From Microbacteriaceae bacterium (GTDB taxonomy: Bacteria > Actinomycetota > Actinomycetes > Actinomycetales > Microbacteriaceae), in contig CANEXL010000002.1 in assembly GCA_947443745.1 (NCBI GenBank), positions 1 to 64,000 on the forward strand: a stretch of DNA of 64,000 nt, read 5' to 3'. This document shows positions 39,500 through 47,840 of this stretch, piece by piece (the first letter of the stretch is position 1; the number at the start of each line of letters is the position of its first letter). The notes beneath the pieces are model-generated. The model searched no databases. It saw nothing but the letters and a program-made list of their open reading frames with translations, and was not told the DNA's origin. Position numbers and translations under genes: made by a program.

Positions 39500-41018
39500 A
39501 AAAAACTTCCGTCGTCGAGGCGCGAGCTGCGTTCTGCGCCGTCTGATGTTTTTCGCTGGCGGGATTCCCGAGGAAACCGACGGCATCGCTCGCCGCCGGC
39601 AGCCACACAGGCCACGACGCGGAATTCTTGTGGGTGGTCGTGACTTTTGCTTCAGAGAGGGTGTTTTCGTACACAGAGCGAAGCGCCTGAAGCCCCGCTT
39701 GAGGAAGCACAAATCGCAGGCGCCATAGCCGCTTTCGGGACGTGTTAAAGAGCCTCCGGAGGGCGATGCGTGCCTTCCCTCGAACGCCGTGTTCACGTCG
39801 AAAAACGAGACTTTTCTCTTTAGCAATAATGCGGTACTGCTCAGTTCGAGCGTCGAAAATAACGTAGTGGCACTGCGTGAGGGTGCTCAGGCCGTGCGTC
39901 TCAGCGATGCTCAGTGCCGATCGCATCGACAGATACGTTGTTTCGGGGAGCCCTGTGACGTCGAGGTACAGTTTTGTCGGCCCTTGTTGTTCATCGTTTT
40001 GCGCAGCGAGGGAGAGCGGCTGCACGGAGCCTTCCCACGTGTTCCATTCGGCGGCAAACGCGGTTCGGTCAATCGTTCCGAGAAAAGCCGTATTGGATTG
40101 CTGATATGCCGCCAGAATTTTTGCTCGTTCGGCCGACTCAAGAACCCATGGGTTATCAAAAGAGCTACTTCCGCGCCCCTCGGCGACGGCCATGAATTCA
40201 AAACGTCGCAACACATCCCAAAACTGACTCTTGAGCCGGGAGAGAGTCGGGTCGCCCGGCTCCAAAAGGTCGCGCCTCGCCTTGATTTCACAGAGGACGT
40301 CGAGACATTCCCGCGAGAGTGCGCGGTTGGCTCTGTTAGGGCGCACTGAAGCTGTGCTGGGGACCGCCCCCAGCGAGGCCGCATCGAAGAAGCGCTCGAG
40401 AATGGCAAGAGTCCCTTCCTCACCTTCGAGGTAGGGAATGAATTTCACGGTGGTCCGTGCCGACGCGTCGGACCACTTTGTGAGGGATCGGAGATAGTCG
40501 AAGTCTTCAGGAAAGTAAAGACCGTCCGTCAGGTAGTCGTCGACGCGCGTGCTCTTCGCTGCCTTCTGCCAGTTTTTGACGCCCTGCGAAATCATCGAGG
40601 AAACAGCAGAATCCTGTTTGCGGCAAAACACGATCAGGGTAATTTCGTCAAAATATTGGCTCAGGAACTCTTCGAGTGTCTGGGGGTCACCGCGGTCATT
40701 GAGGGATTCGGATATGAGAATGGTCGTCATTTTTTCAACGCCTCGTCGCTGTGCCGCCTCCCGCAGCTCCGCGAAGGTAGTTTCGAGAGTTGACCGCGAA
40801 ACACGTTCTTCGCCATCCCCCTCCGCTGGAAACAGGACCGCTTCCAGCTCGTGATGCTTGACGATTTTTCTCGTTGAGTTAAACCACTGCGTCCCGGTGG
40901 GATACAAAAGGGATGGGTCCAAGGATCCCTCTTGTGTTGCCTCACTCAGATATTGGGCAATGGCTGTCGACCCGGTCTTGTGCGGCCCCATGTTGATGAC
41001 GACCGAGTGAATTGTCAT
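39483..41018 (-). CDS. Sulfotransferase-like P-loop protein
   Basis: 'VVINMGPHKTGSTAIAQYL' (5'-PSB-like P-loop), 'LIVFCRKQDSAVSSMISQ' (3'-PB-like R...S); start at MTIHSVV gives ATGA overlap with the upstream methyltransferase stop. Confidence 0.72.
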   Translation of the reverse strand: MTIHSVVINMGPHKTGSTAIAQYLSEATQEGSLDPSLLYPTGTQWFNSTRKIVKHHELEAVLFPAEGDGEERVSRSTLETTFAELREAAQRRGVEKMTTILISESLNDRGDPQTLEEFLSQYFDEITLIVFCRKQDSAVSSMISQGVKNWQKAAKSTRVDDYLTDGLYFPEDFDYLRSLTKWSDASARTTVKFIPYLEGEEGTLAILERFFDAASLGAVPSTASVRPNRANRALSRECLDVLCEIKARRDLLEPGDPTLSRLKSQFWDVLRRFEFMAVAEGRGSSSFDNPWVLESAERAKILAAYQQSNTAFLGTIDRTAFAAEWNTWEGSVQPLSLAAQNDEQQGPTKLYLDVTGLPETTYLSMRSALSIAETHGLSTLTQCHYVIFDARTEQYRIIAKEKSLVFRREHGVRGKARIALRRLFNTSRKRLWRLRFVLPQAGLQALRSVYENTLSEAKVTTTHKNSASWPVWLPAASDAVGFLGNPASEKHQTAQNAARASTTEVFFRPRE

Positions 41019-41809
41019 TTTTCCTGAACCAATCCTGATGCCGTGGTGAGGCGGTGAAGAGTGGGAAGAGTGCGGCGCGCGATAATCTGGTGGCCCGCCG
41101 AAAGCAGTTCCAGCTCTCCGGCTTTGAGCCGAAAGAAGGCGTTGAGGGCCGCTGCCGGGTTTGCCTGACGACCCTCGTAAGAACGCCATTGGTAGTCGTC
41201 AAAAATGATAATCCCCCCGACGCTCAGGTGTTGAAAACTGCTCAGGGCATCGAGCAGGACGTCATCGACAAAATGCGATCCATCGACGTACATAATGTCG
41301 AACCGCTCATCGCTTGCGAGGGCCGCAAAATAGGACGCTGAACTGCCATGCCATTTTGTAATGCGATCGGAATGGTCAGCGGTGTTTGAGTCGAAGCGCA
41401 CTTCAACATGGTCCAGCGCAGGCAGAAGCGCGTGTTCTCCTCCCCCTAACCAGGTGTCGACGCAGGTCAGCTGTAAGCCGGGAAAACGACCAAGAAGGAA
41501 CAGGCTCGACATCCCCTCCCAGCTTCCAATCTCCAATCCGCGAAGAGGACCGCCGTGATTCTGGAGAACGCCGGCGCGACTAAATACCTCTAGCCACGAC
41601 GTGATCTGAGGGGTAAACCAGTCGGTGGTGAAATCTTTTGTGGCGCAGAAGTCCTCGAACGTTCGTCGTTCGTCTCGCCAGAGACGATAGCGACGTGAAG
41701 CCCAAGAAGACCGAACGTAGGCGAGGAAGACGGCCACGGGAGCCCGCATTTCGACGATGTAGAAGAGCCACTGCGCAAGACGTTGCGCCCGAATAAAAAA
41801 CATTCTCAT
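41015..41809 (-). CDS. Class I SAM-dependent methyltransferase (CmcI/TylF-like)
   Basis: 'LRGLEIGSWEGMSSLFLLGRFPGLQLTCVDTWLGG', 'FDIMYVDGSHFVDDVLLDALSSFQHLSVGGIIIFDDYQW'. Confidence 0.82.
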   Translation of the reverse strand: MRMFFIRAQRLAQWLFYIVEMRAPVAVFLAYVRSSWASRRYRLWRDERRTFEDFCATKDFTTDWFTPQITSWLEVFSRAGVLQNHGGPLRGLEIGSWEGMSSLFLLGRFPGLQLTCVDTWLGGGEHALLPALDHVEVRFDSNTADHSDRITKWHGSSASYFAALASDERFDIMYVDGSHFVDDVLLDALSSFQHLSVGGIIIFDDYQWRSYEGRQANPAAALNAFFRLKAGELELLSAGHQIIARRTLPTLHRLTTASGLVQEK

Positions 41810-41812
41810 GGC

Positions 41813-42745
41813 TTAGATCCCTCTTTCCCGAAAGTACGCCAGGGTCCGGGTGAGGCCGTCCTCAATGGAGACGGTCGGCTGCCAGCTAAGAGCCTGTCGC
41901 GCACGATCGATCGCGGGCCGCCGTTGGCGAGGATCATCCGAGGGAAGCGGAAGATTATGGAGGGCTGATTCGGAGCCGGACAGCCCCACGATCATCTCGG
42001 CGAGTTCGGCAATCGTCGTCTCGTGAGGATTGCCGACGTTGAGGGGGCCCGTCACCTCCCTAGGCGTCGCCATGAACCGCACCATTGCCTCGATGAGGTC
42101 GCTGACGAAGCAAAAGCTTCGTGTTTGCGAGCCGTCGCCAAAGATGGTGAGGGGTTCATCGCGAAGGGCCTGACACATCAAGTTACTAATCACGCGACCA
42201 TCGTTGGGCGCCATCCGAGGGCCGTAGGTGTTGAAAATGCGCATCACTTTGATGTCCACGCCGTATTGCCGGTGGTAATCAAAAAACAGAGTTTCAGCGC
42301 ACCGTTTGCCCTCGTCATAACAGCTACGAACACCAATGGGATTTACATTCCCCCAGTAATCCTCCGTCTGGGGGTGAACGATTGGATCACCATAAACCTC
42401 CGACGTTGAGGCCTGAAGAATGGGGATGTTGAGGCGTCGTGCCAGGTTCAACATGTTAATTGCCCCGATGACAATCGTTTGCGTTGTTCGAACCGGATCC
42501 TGTTGGTAGCTGACAGGGGAGGCCGGACAAGCCAGGTTGTAAATTTGATCGACGTCAATCTCAAGGGGCACCGTTACGTCATGGTCGAGAATGTCGAGTC
42601 TCGGGTTGTCGCGATGGTGATCGAGGTTGATTCTTCGGCCCGTTGAGAAATCGTCAATGCACACCACGCTATCGCCGTTGGCGAGGAGGACATCAATCAA
42701 GTGCGAGCCCAGAAAACCGGCCCCACCCGTAACAAGAATTCTCAT
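41813..42745 (-). CDS. NAD-dependent epimerase/dehydratase, UDP-glucuronate decarboxylase (UDP-xylose synthase)-like
   Basis: '[36 protein letters not shown]', '[35 protein letters not shown]', '[10 protein letters not shown]', '[38 protein letters not shown]'. Confidence 0.88.
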   Translation of the reverse strand: MRILVTGGAGFLGSHLIDVLLANGDSVVCIDDFSTGRRINLDHHRDNPRLDILDHDVTVPLEIDVDQIYNLACPASPVSYQQDPVRTTQTIVIGAINMLNLARRLNIPILQASTSEVYGDPIVHPQTEDYWGNVNPIGVRSCYDEGKRCAETLFFDYHRQYGVDIKVMRIFNTYGPRMAPNDGRVISNLMCQALRDEPLTIFGDGSQTRSFCFVSDLIEAMVRFMATPREVTGPLNVGNPHETTIAELAEMIVGLSGSESALHNLPLPSDDPRQRRPAIDRARQALSWQPTVSIEDGLTRTLAYFRERGI

Positions 42746-42829
42746 CGTGATCCAAAATCTAACGTGGTCCTATTGCTCACCGCAGAAACTAGTATTGTTT
42801 AGCCTACTTGACACCATGAAAGGGTTTTT

Positions 42830-43798
42830 GTGACTTCCCCGCTGGTCAGTGTCTTGATTGCGTGCCATAACCACGAGGCGTTCATTGAGCAAGCGTTGGA
42901 TTCTATTGCGGCTCAAGATTTCACCGACTTTGAGCTGATTATCACGGATGATGCCTCGACAGATGCAACCGTGTCGGTTATCCAACAGTGGCTTCAGCGA
43001 ACCGGTTTTCCTGCGGAACTGATCGCCCATCAGACGAACGTGGGAACGTGTGGAACCAGAAATGAAGCGCTCCAGAAGGCTCGCGGAACCTTCGTGTGCT
43101 TCTTGGATGCCGACGACTGGAGCGAACCCCACCGCCTCCGACTTCATACTGAGGCATTCGATTCTTTTCCCGATGACGTTGCCATGATTGTGGGCGAGAT
43201 TCGGGAGGTTACTGAATCGGGTGAACCCCTTCGTAGGCCGACCATTCGCAAGGGCCCCGTGAGCGCATCCACCTTTCTCGACGATGCCTTCCGAGAATTG
43301 TTGGATTCAAATTTTGTCCCCTTCACTGGCGTCATGTTGAGACGACGTTGCGTAAATGACGTTGGTGGTTTTGACGAAGACCTATTCTTGGACGACCATG
43401 ACCTCTGGCTGCGGCTTTCACACAAATTTCGCCTTGCTCGGGTCGGTGGCGTCGTCGCCAGCTACCGAGTTCTGACCAATAGCGTTTCCCACTCCCCCAA
43501 ACTCTTTAAAAAAATTTGGATCTCCAACGTGGGCTCGCTTCGCAAGTGGGTCGGATATTCACCGCTGACAGACGAGATTATTGCTCGGAGGCTCCGAATT
43601 CTGGCGCTGAATATTCGCACGGAAGGCGAGCGCAGTTTTGTGAACGACGTATTCTCTCTCGCACATAAAATCCGTCCCAGCCCTTTCTGGTCTCTCGTGC
43701 GGCAGTTTTCACGGCTGTCGATTGCGGGCGCAGTTTTTAGATTCGCACGGTCACTCAAAAGGCGAGGAATGATGACAGGGTTGGTGGTTAGCGCATGA
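42830..43798 (+). CDS. Glycosyltransferase family 2
   Basis: 'VSVLIACHNHEAFIEQALDSIAAQDFTDFELIITDDASTDATVSVI', 'FVCFLDADDWSEPHRLRLH'; GTG start. Confidence 0.88.
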   Translation: MTSPLVSVLIACHNHEAFIEQALDSIAAQDFTDFELIITDDASTDATVSVIQQWLQRTGFPAELIAHQTNVGTCGTRNEALQKARGTFVCFLDADDWSEPHRLRLHTEAFDSFPDDVAMIVGEIREVTESGEPLRRPTIRKGPVSASTFLDDAFRELLDSNFVPFTGVMLRRRCVNDVGGFDEDLFLDDHDLWLRLSHKFRLARVGGVVASYRVLTNSVSHSPKLFKKIWISNVGSLRKWVGYSPLTDEIIARRLRILALNIRTEGERSFVNDVFSLAHKIRPSPFWSLVRQFSRLSIAGAVFRFARSLKRRGMMTGLVVSA

Positions 43799-45066
43799 GG
43801 ACGAGTCACAGGTGGCGTGTTGAGAATGTTGCCACATATGCATTCCAAGCGCTCTTTATCCTTGGGCTCTACTACACCTGGTATCGCTACCCCTTTAAAA
43901 TCAACGCGAAGAATACGAGCCCGACATATGCAGACACGCCAGCGTGGCTGCAAGGGGGTAAATACATCCTCATCATCGGGGTGCTCCTCGCCGTGGGCGT
44001 GATCGTTGCTGTCGTTGTCTTCAGGTCTCGAGCGCGGATTAATCTGCGTGACCGTGACATCCTGTTTGTGTTCGTTGCGGGAGGTCTTTTCTCTGGGATG
44101 TCCTTGTTTGCGATCATCAAAGGGGTGGTGATTGGTGACACTGATTCGCTGAAGTTAGGGGTCATTCTCGGGGTAGGAATCGTGCTCAGCGCGCTCAGCG
44201 TGGGATGGAAACTCGTCGGACGTCGACTCGTCAAAATCCTTTCGATTTTTGCCATTGTGGTTATCCTTGTCGATGCCGTGCAGATCCTTCTGTACGTGAC
44301 AACTGGTCGCCTTCCCGCATTGGCTTATGCGCATTCCGTGTCTATCCGATTCGGATCGATTCTCGACGATCCCAATGGCCTCGCTTTCCTGATGCCGTTG
44401 CTCCTAGGAGCAGTTTTATTCACATGGAAGCACGCGTTCTGGCGCATCGTGGCCGCGAGTAGCCTCGTGATTGCACTCGTCTTGACACAGTCACTGACGG
44501 GAATCGCGTCGTGTCTTCTTGCGGCTCTCATTGGCACCTTTACGCTCGGCCGGGGCCGCCGCCGCCGCCGTTTCTGGGCTGTTCTTGGTGTCTCGCTGGG
44601 GTTCATGGCAATTCTGTTGGCCGTGTTGCTGCTCTCTGGTATCGGCCAGAAGTTCCTGCAGGCAAAGGCGGGCAGTTTCTTTGCGCACTCGACAGTTCTG
44701 AGTGCCTGGCCACGCCTAGACGTGATGACCCTGCTCGGCCTCAATGGCAGCGTCGTGTCGTCAGAATCGAGCTATCTGAGTCTCGTTCTTCAGTTCGGGT
44801 TGCCCTTTACGTTGGCATACTGTTTTCTCGGTGTTGCAGCGGTGGTCATCTTGCGAAGAGTCATTCGAGCGGACTCGCCGCGCAGGCCACCCATGATCTA
44901 TGTGCTGTTTTACTACTTCCTCATTGCTTTTCTGATCGGCTCGATTAATTTGCGACTGAGCGATGTCTTTCCGGTAAACCTGTTTTACGTGATGGGAATT
45001 GCGGTGAGCGTCTTCGCTGTCGTGGCGAGTCGCAGAAAAGAGCGAGACGTTGCTGTTATCGATTAG
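43795..45066 (+). CDS. O-antigen polymerase/ligase-like (Wzy-like) polytopic membrane protein
   Basis: 10+ TM segments with a loop 'SVSIRFGSILDDPNGLAFLMPLL' typical of Wzy/WaaL; ATGA overlap with upstream GT2. Confidence 0.75.
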   Translation: MRTSHRWRVENVATYAFQALFILGLYYTWYRYPFKINAKNTSPTYADTPAWLQGGKYILIIGVLLAVGVIVAVVVFRSRARINLRDRDILFVFVAGGLFSGMSLFAIIKGVVIGDTDSLKLGVILGVGIVLSALSVGWKLVGRRLVKILSIFAIVVILVDAVQILLYVTTGRLPALAYAHSVSIRFGSILDDPNGLAFLMPLLLGAVLFTWKHAFWRIVAASSLVIALVLTQSLTGIASCLLAALIGTFTLGRGRRRRRFWAVLGVSLGFMAILLAVLLLSGIGQKFLQAKAGSFFAHSTVLSAWPRLDVMTLLGLNGSVVSSESSYLSLVLQFGLPFTLAYCFLGVAAVVILRRVIRADSPRRPPMIYVLFYYFLIAFLIGSINLRLSDVFPVNLFYVMGIAVSVFAVVASRRKERDVAVID

Positions 45067-46882
45067 AGCATCGCTAGCGCTCCTGAGCCGACGCGAGAGG
45101 GCGACTTATTATTTCCTCATCGCGTGCAAGGTTTTGTCGAGCCTTCTCGATCTCTTGGGCATCGCCTCCATTGGGGTTCTGGTGGGGTTGGCATCAACAA
45201 CCTTGGCTTCGGAGCGCTCGTTGGTCGTTCTGGGCCTGACATTCCCGACTCCGACGAGTGGCATGATCGTCGGTTTGGCCGTCGTCGTTCTCGGCCTCTT
45301 CATCGCTAAAGGCGTTCTCGCCATCCTGTTGTCGCGGCGCCTGTCACGTTTTCTTGCGCATCTCGACGGCGTAAACGCCCAGCGCATCACGGACTCTTTT
45401 CTGAACGGTGACTTGAACGACCTTCAGAAGCACACCCGAGAGGGCCTGAACTGGACCGTTCTGGAGTCGACAACGAGCGCATTTTCATCGACGCTCCTTA
45501 ACTTCGCCACCGTGATCTCTGAGACGTCACTCCTGATCTTCATTGGTGCGATGTTCTTTTTTGTCAACCCGATTGCGACGGCTTTTACACTCGCTTATTT
45601 CGCGCTTCTCATTGGCCTGATGGAGGCCATCATCGGTCGAATGAGTGCCCGAGCGGGCCGAAACTATAGCCAAGGGGTGCAGCGGACAGCGGGCTCCCTC
45701 AACGACATTCAGAACACCTTTCGCGAAATTTCGGTCCTTCAGCGCCAGGCGTACTTTAGTGACCGCGTGGCTCAGGAACGTACCCGTGTGGCAGACGGTT
45801 TCGGCATGATGAAGCTCCTGCAAACAATGCCGCGCTACATCGTGGAGACTGCTCTGATGGTGGGCGTTGTGGGATTTGTAGGGTGGCAGTTTCTCTCGGG
45901 TGGTCTTCAAGATGGAGGCGCCATCATTGGTATCTTCCTCGCTGGTGGCGTCAGAATCATGGGCTCTGCATTGCCACTTCAAAACGCTCTGGCTTCCCTC
46001 AAGAATCAAGTTGGTCAGTCACGTCAGGCTCAGGACATTCTCAAGACCCTTGCTGACTCTCGGCACGACGGTCAGGACAGCCCAGTGGGGCACGCGGTCG
46101 TCGGGGAGGATGCGACACTGTCTTCACCCCCCTCATCTTCTGCGTTGGAGGTGTCGCTGGAGAAAGTGAATTTTTCTTACCCCGGTTCGAACACCCCAAC
46201 GCTTCGTAATGTTTCGCTCGTGGTTAAACCAGGGCAGCACGTCGCCATCATTGGGCCGTCGGGGGCGGGAAAGACAACCCTTGTCGACCTGATTCTTGGG
46301 CTTCTTCCGGTGGAGAGCGGCAGTATTTTCCTCGACGGAGTGCCTCCCAGAGTGCTGAGCCAGGCACGGCCGGGCATCATTTCTTATGTGCCACAGCGGC
46401 CGGGAATCGTTGCCGGTACGATCGCCGAAAACATCGCCTTGGGCGTTGCCCCGCACGACATTGATTTCGATCGAATCAATGAGGTCGTGTCCATGGCATT
46501 CCTTGACGACTTCGTCAAGGGGGCTTCAGAGGGCGTGAACTCTCCCGTGGGTGCGCAGCTGTCTGCTCTCAGCGGCGGGCAGATTCAGCGCCTGGGCTTG
46601 GCAAGGGCGCTATACCCGAGACCAAAACTCCTCATTCTGGATGAGGCCACCAGCGCCTTGGATGCCGGCTCTGAGTCCGTCGTCGCCCAGAGCCTCAAAG
46701 ACCTCGGTGCCGATGTCACCGTCATCGTTGTTGCTCATCGCCTCTCTACTGTGCAGCATTCTGACACGGTATTTCTTCTCGACGCCGGCGAAATTGTTTC
46801 CTCCGGAACCTTTCAACACCTGCGAAAGACGGTGCCCCTCATTGAGGAGTACGTCTCGTTGATGTCGTTCGATGACGAGTAG
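45050..46882 (+). CDS. ABC transporter, fused permease/ATPase (PglK/MsbA-like polysaccharide flippase candidate)
   Basis: N-terminal TM domain; 'GPSGAGKTTLVDLILGLLPVESGSIFLDG', 'LSGGQIQRLGLARALYPRPKLLILDEATSALD'. Confidence 0.9.
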   Translation: MLLSIRASLALLSRRERATYYFLIACKVLSSLLDLLGIASIGVLVGLASTTLASERSLVVLGLTFPTPTSGMIVGLAVVVLGLFIAKGVLAILLSRRLSRFLAHLDGVNAQRITDSFLNGDLNDLQKHTREGLNWTVLESTTSAFSSTLLNFATVISETSLLIFIGAMFFFVNPIATAFTLAYFALLIGLMEAIIGRMSARAGRNYSQGVQRTAGSLNDIQNTFREISVLQRQAYFSDRVAQERTRVADGFGMMKLLQTMPRYIVETALMVGVVGFVGWQFLSGGLQDGGAIIGIFLAGGVRIMGSALPLQNALASLKNQVGQSRQAQDILKTLADSRHDGQDSPVGHAVVGEDATLSSPPSSSALEVSLEKVNFSYPGSNTPTLRNVSLVVKPGQHVAIIGPSGAGKTTLVDLILGLLPVESGSIFLDGVPPRVLSQARPGIISYVPQRPGIVAGTIAENIALGVAPHDIDFDRINEVVSMAFLDDFVKGASEGVNSPVGAQLSALSGGQIQRLGLARALYPRPKLLILDEATSALDAGSESVVAQSLKDLGADVTVIVVAHRLSTVQHSDTVFLLDAGEIVSSGTFQHLRKTVPLIEEYVSLMSFDDE

Positions 46883-47840
46883 TGCGCCCTCGGTTGAGCC
46901 GGATTCTCAAGAGAAATGACTGAAGGAGGGTGACCCTCGTGTCAATTGAGGGTGACGTCAGCGGGCCAGCAGGACGTGCGCTGGCCTGAGCGCCGACCTT
47001 CCATCCCCGAATTCTCTCGGTCAGCGCTATCGTGTCGCGGTACTTCGCGAGACTTCCGATGCATCGGAGGATCTCAATTGTGATGACCCGAGCAGCAACT
47101 CGGCCGTTGAGAAGGCGATAGGCGCGAATGATGTAGCCGCGGCTAAAAGATGTGTAACGGCGTTGGCGGGCGGAGTGCAGCTCGACGGTTGCGCCTGAGG
47201 CATGGGTGACCCGCGACTGTGGTGCGGCCACAATCTTCCATCGCGCGCTGGTGAGGCGAAGTGCGAGGTCGAGTTCTTCTTGATACATGAAGATGTTCTC
47301 ATCGAACAGTCCCACATCGTCGAGAGCTATTCGACGGAATCCAGCGGCGGCGCCGTAGGCTCCGCAGAGAAGAAACGACTCATCATCGAGGTTCTCAAGG
47401 GGCTCGTTCTTGAGACGATGGTGCCCCGAAAGAGTGCGATCGATGGTGAATCCCAGCGCTTCGATTCGGCCATCTAATGTGAGCACAAGGGGGGCAACAG
47501 AGCCAATGCTCTCATCTTGGTCAAAGGCTGCCGCAATTTCTTCGAGGAAGGCGGGTTCTGCCGTGGTGTCGTTGTTGAGAAGGACAACGATTGGAGCAGT
47601 ACCAGCACGAATCCCGGCATTGCAGGCGGTTCCGAAGCCGCTGTTGTGCGCCAGCGTGACAACGGTCACGTCAGGAAAATAACGCGCGATCTCCTGCCCC
47701 GTTTCGTCCCCTCCGGCATCGTCAACGACAATTACGTTGTGGCGAACCGACTGTTGCCGGAGTGATAACAGGCACTCGCGTGTCAGATTCCACTTGCCGT
47801 GCACGGGGATGATGACATCAATCGAAGCGTCGTGTCTCAT
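46839..47840 (-). CDS. Glycosyltransferase family 2 (rhamnosyltransferase-like)
   Basis: 'IDVIIPVHGKWNLTRECLLSLRQQSVRHNVIVVDDAGGDETGQEIARYFPDVTVVTLAHNSGFGTACNAGI'; start MRHDAS, 4-nt overlap with upstream gene stop. Confidence 0.88.
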   Translation of the reverse strand: MRHDASIDVIIPVHGKWNLTRECLLSLRQQSVRHNVIVVDDAGGDETGQEIARYFPDVTVVTLAHNSGFGTACNAGIRAGTAPIVVLLNNDTTAEPAFLEEIAAAFDQDESIGSVAPLVLTLDGRIEALGFTIDRTLSGHHRLKNEPLENLDDESFLLCGAYGAAAGFRRIALDDVGLFDENIFMYQEELDLALRLTSARWKIVAAPQSRVTHASGATVELHSARQRRYTSFSRGYIIRAYRLLNGRVAARVITIEILRCIGSLAKYRDTIALTERIRGWKVGAQASARPAGPLTSPSIDTRVTLLQSFLLRIRLNRGRTTRHRTTSTRRTPQ

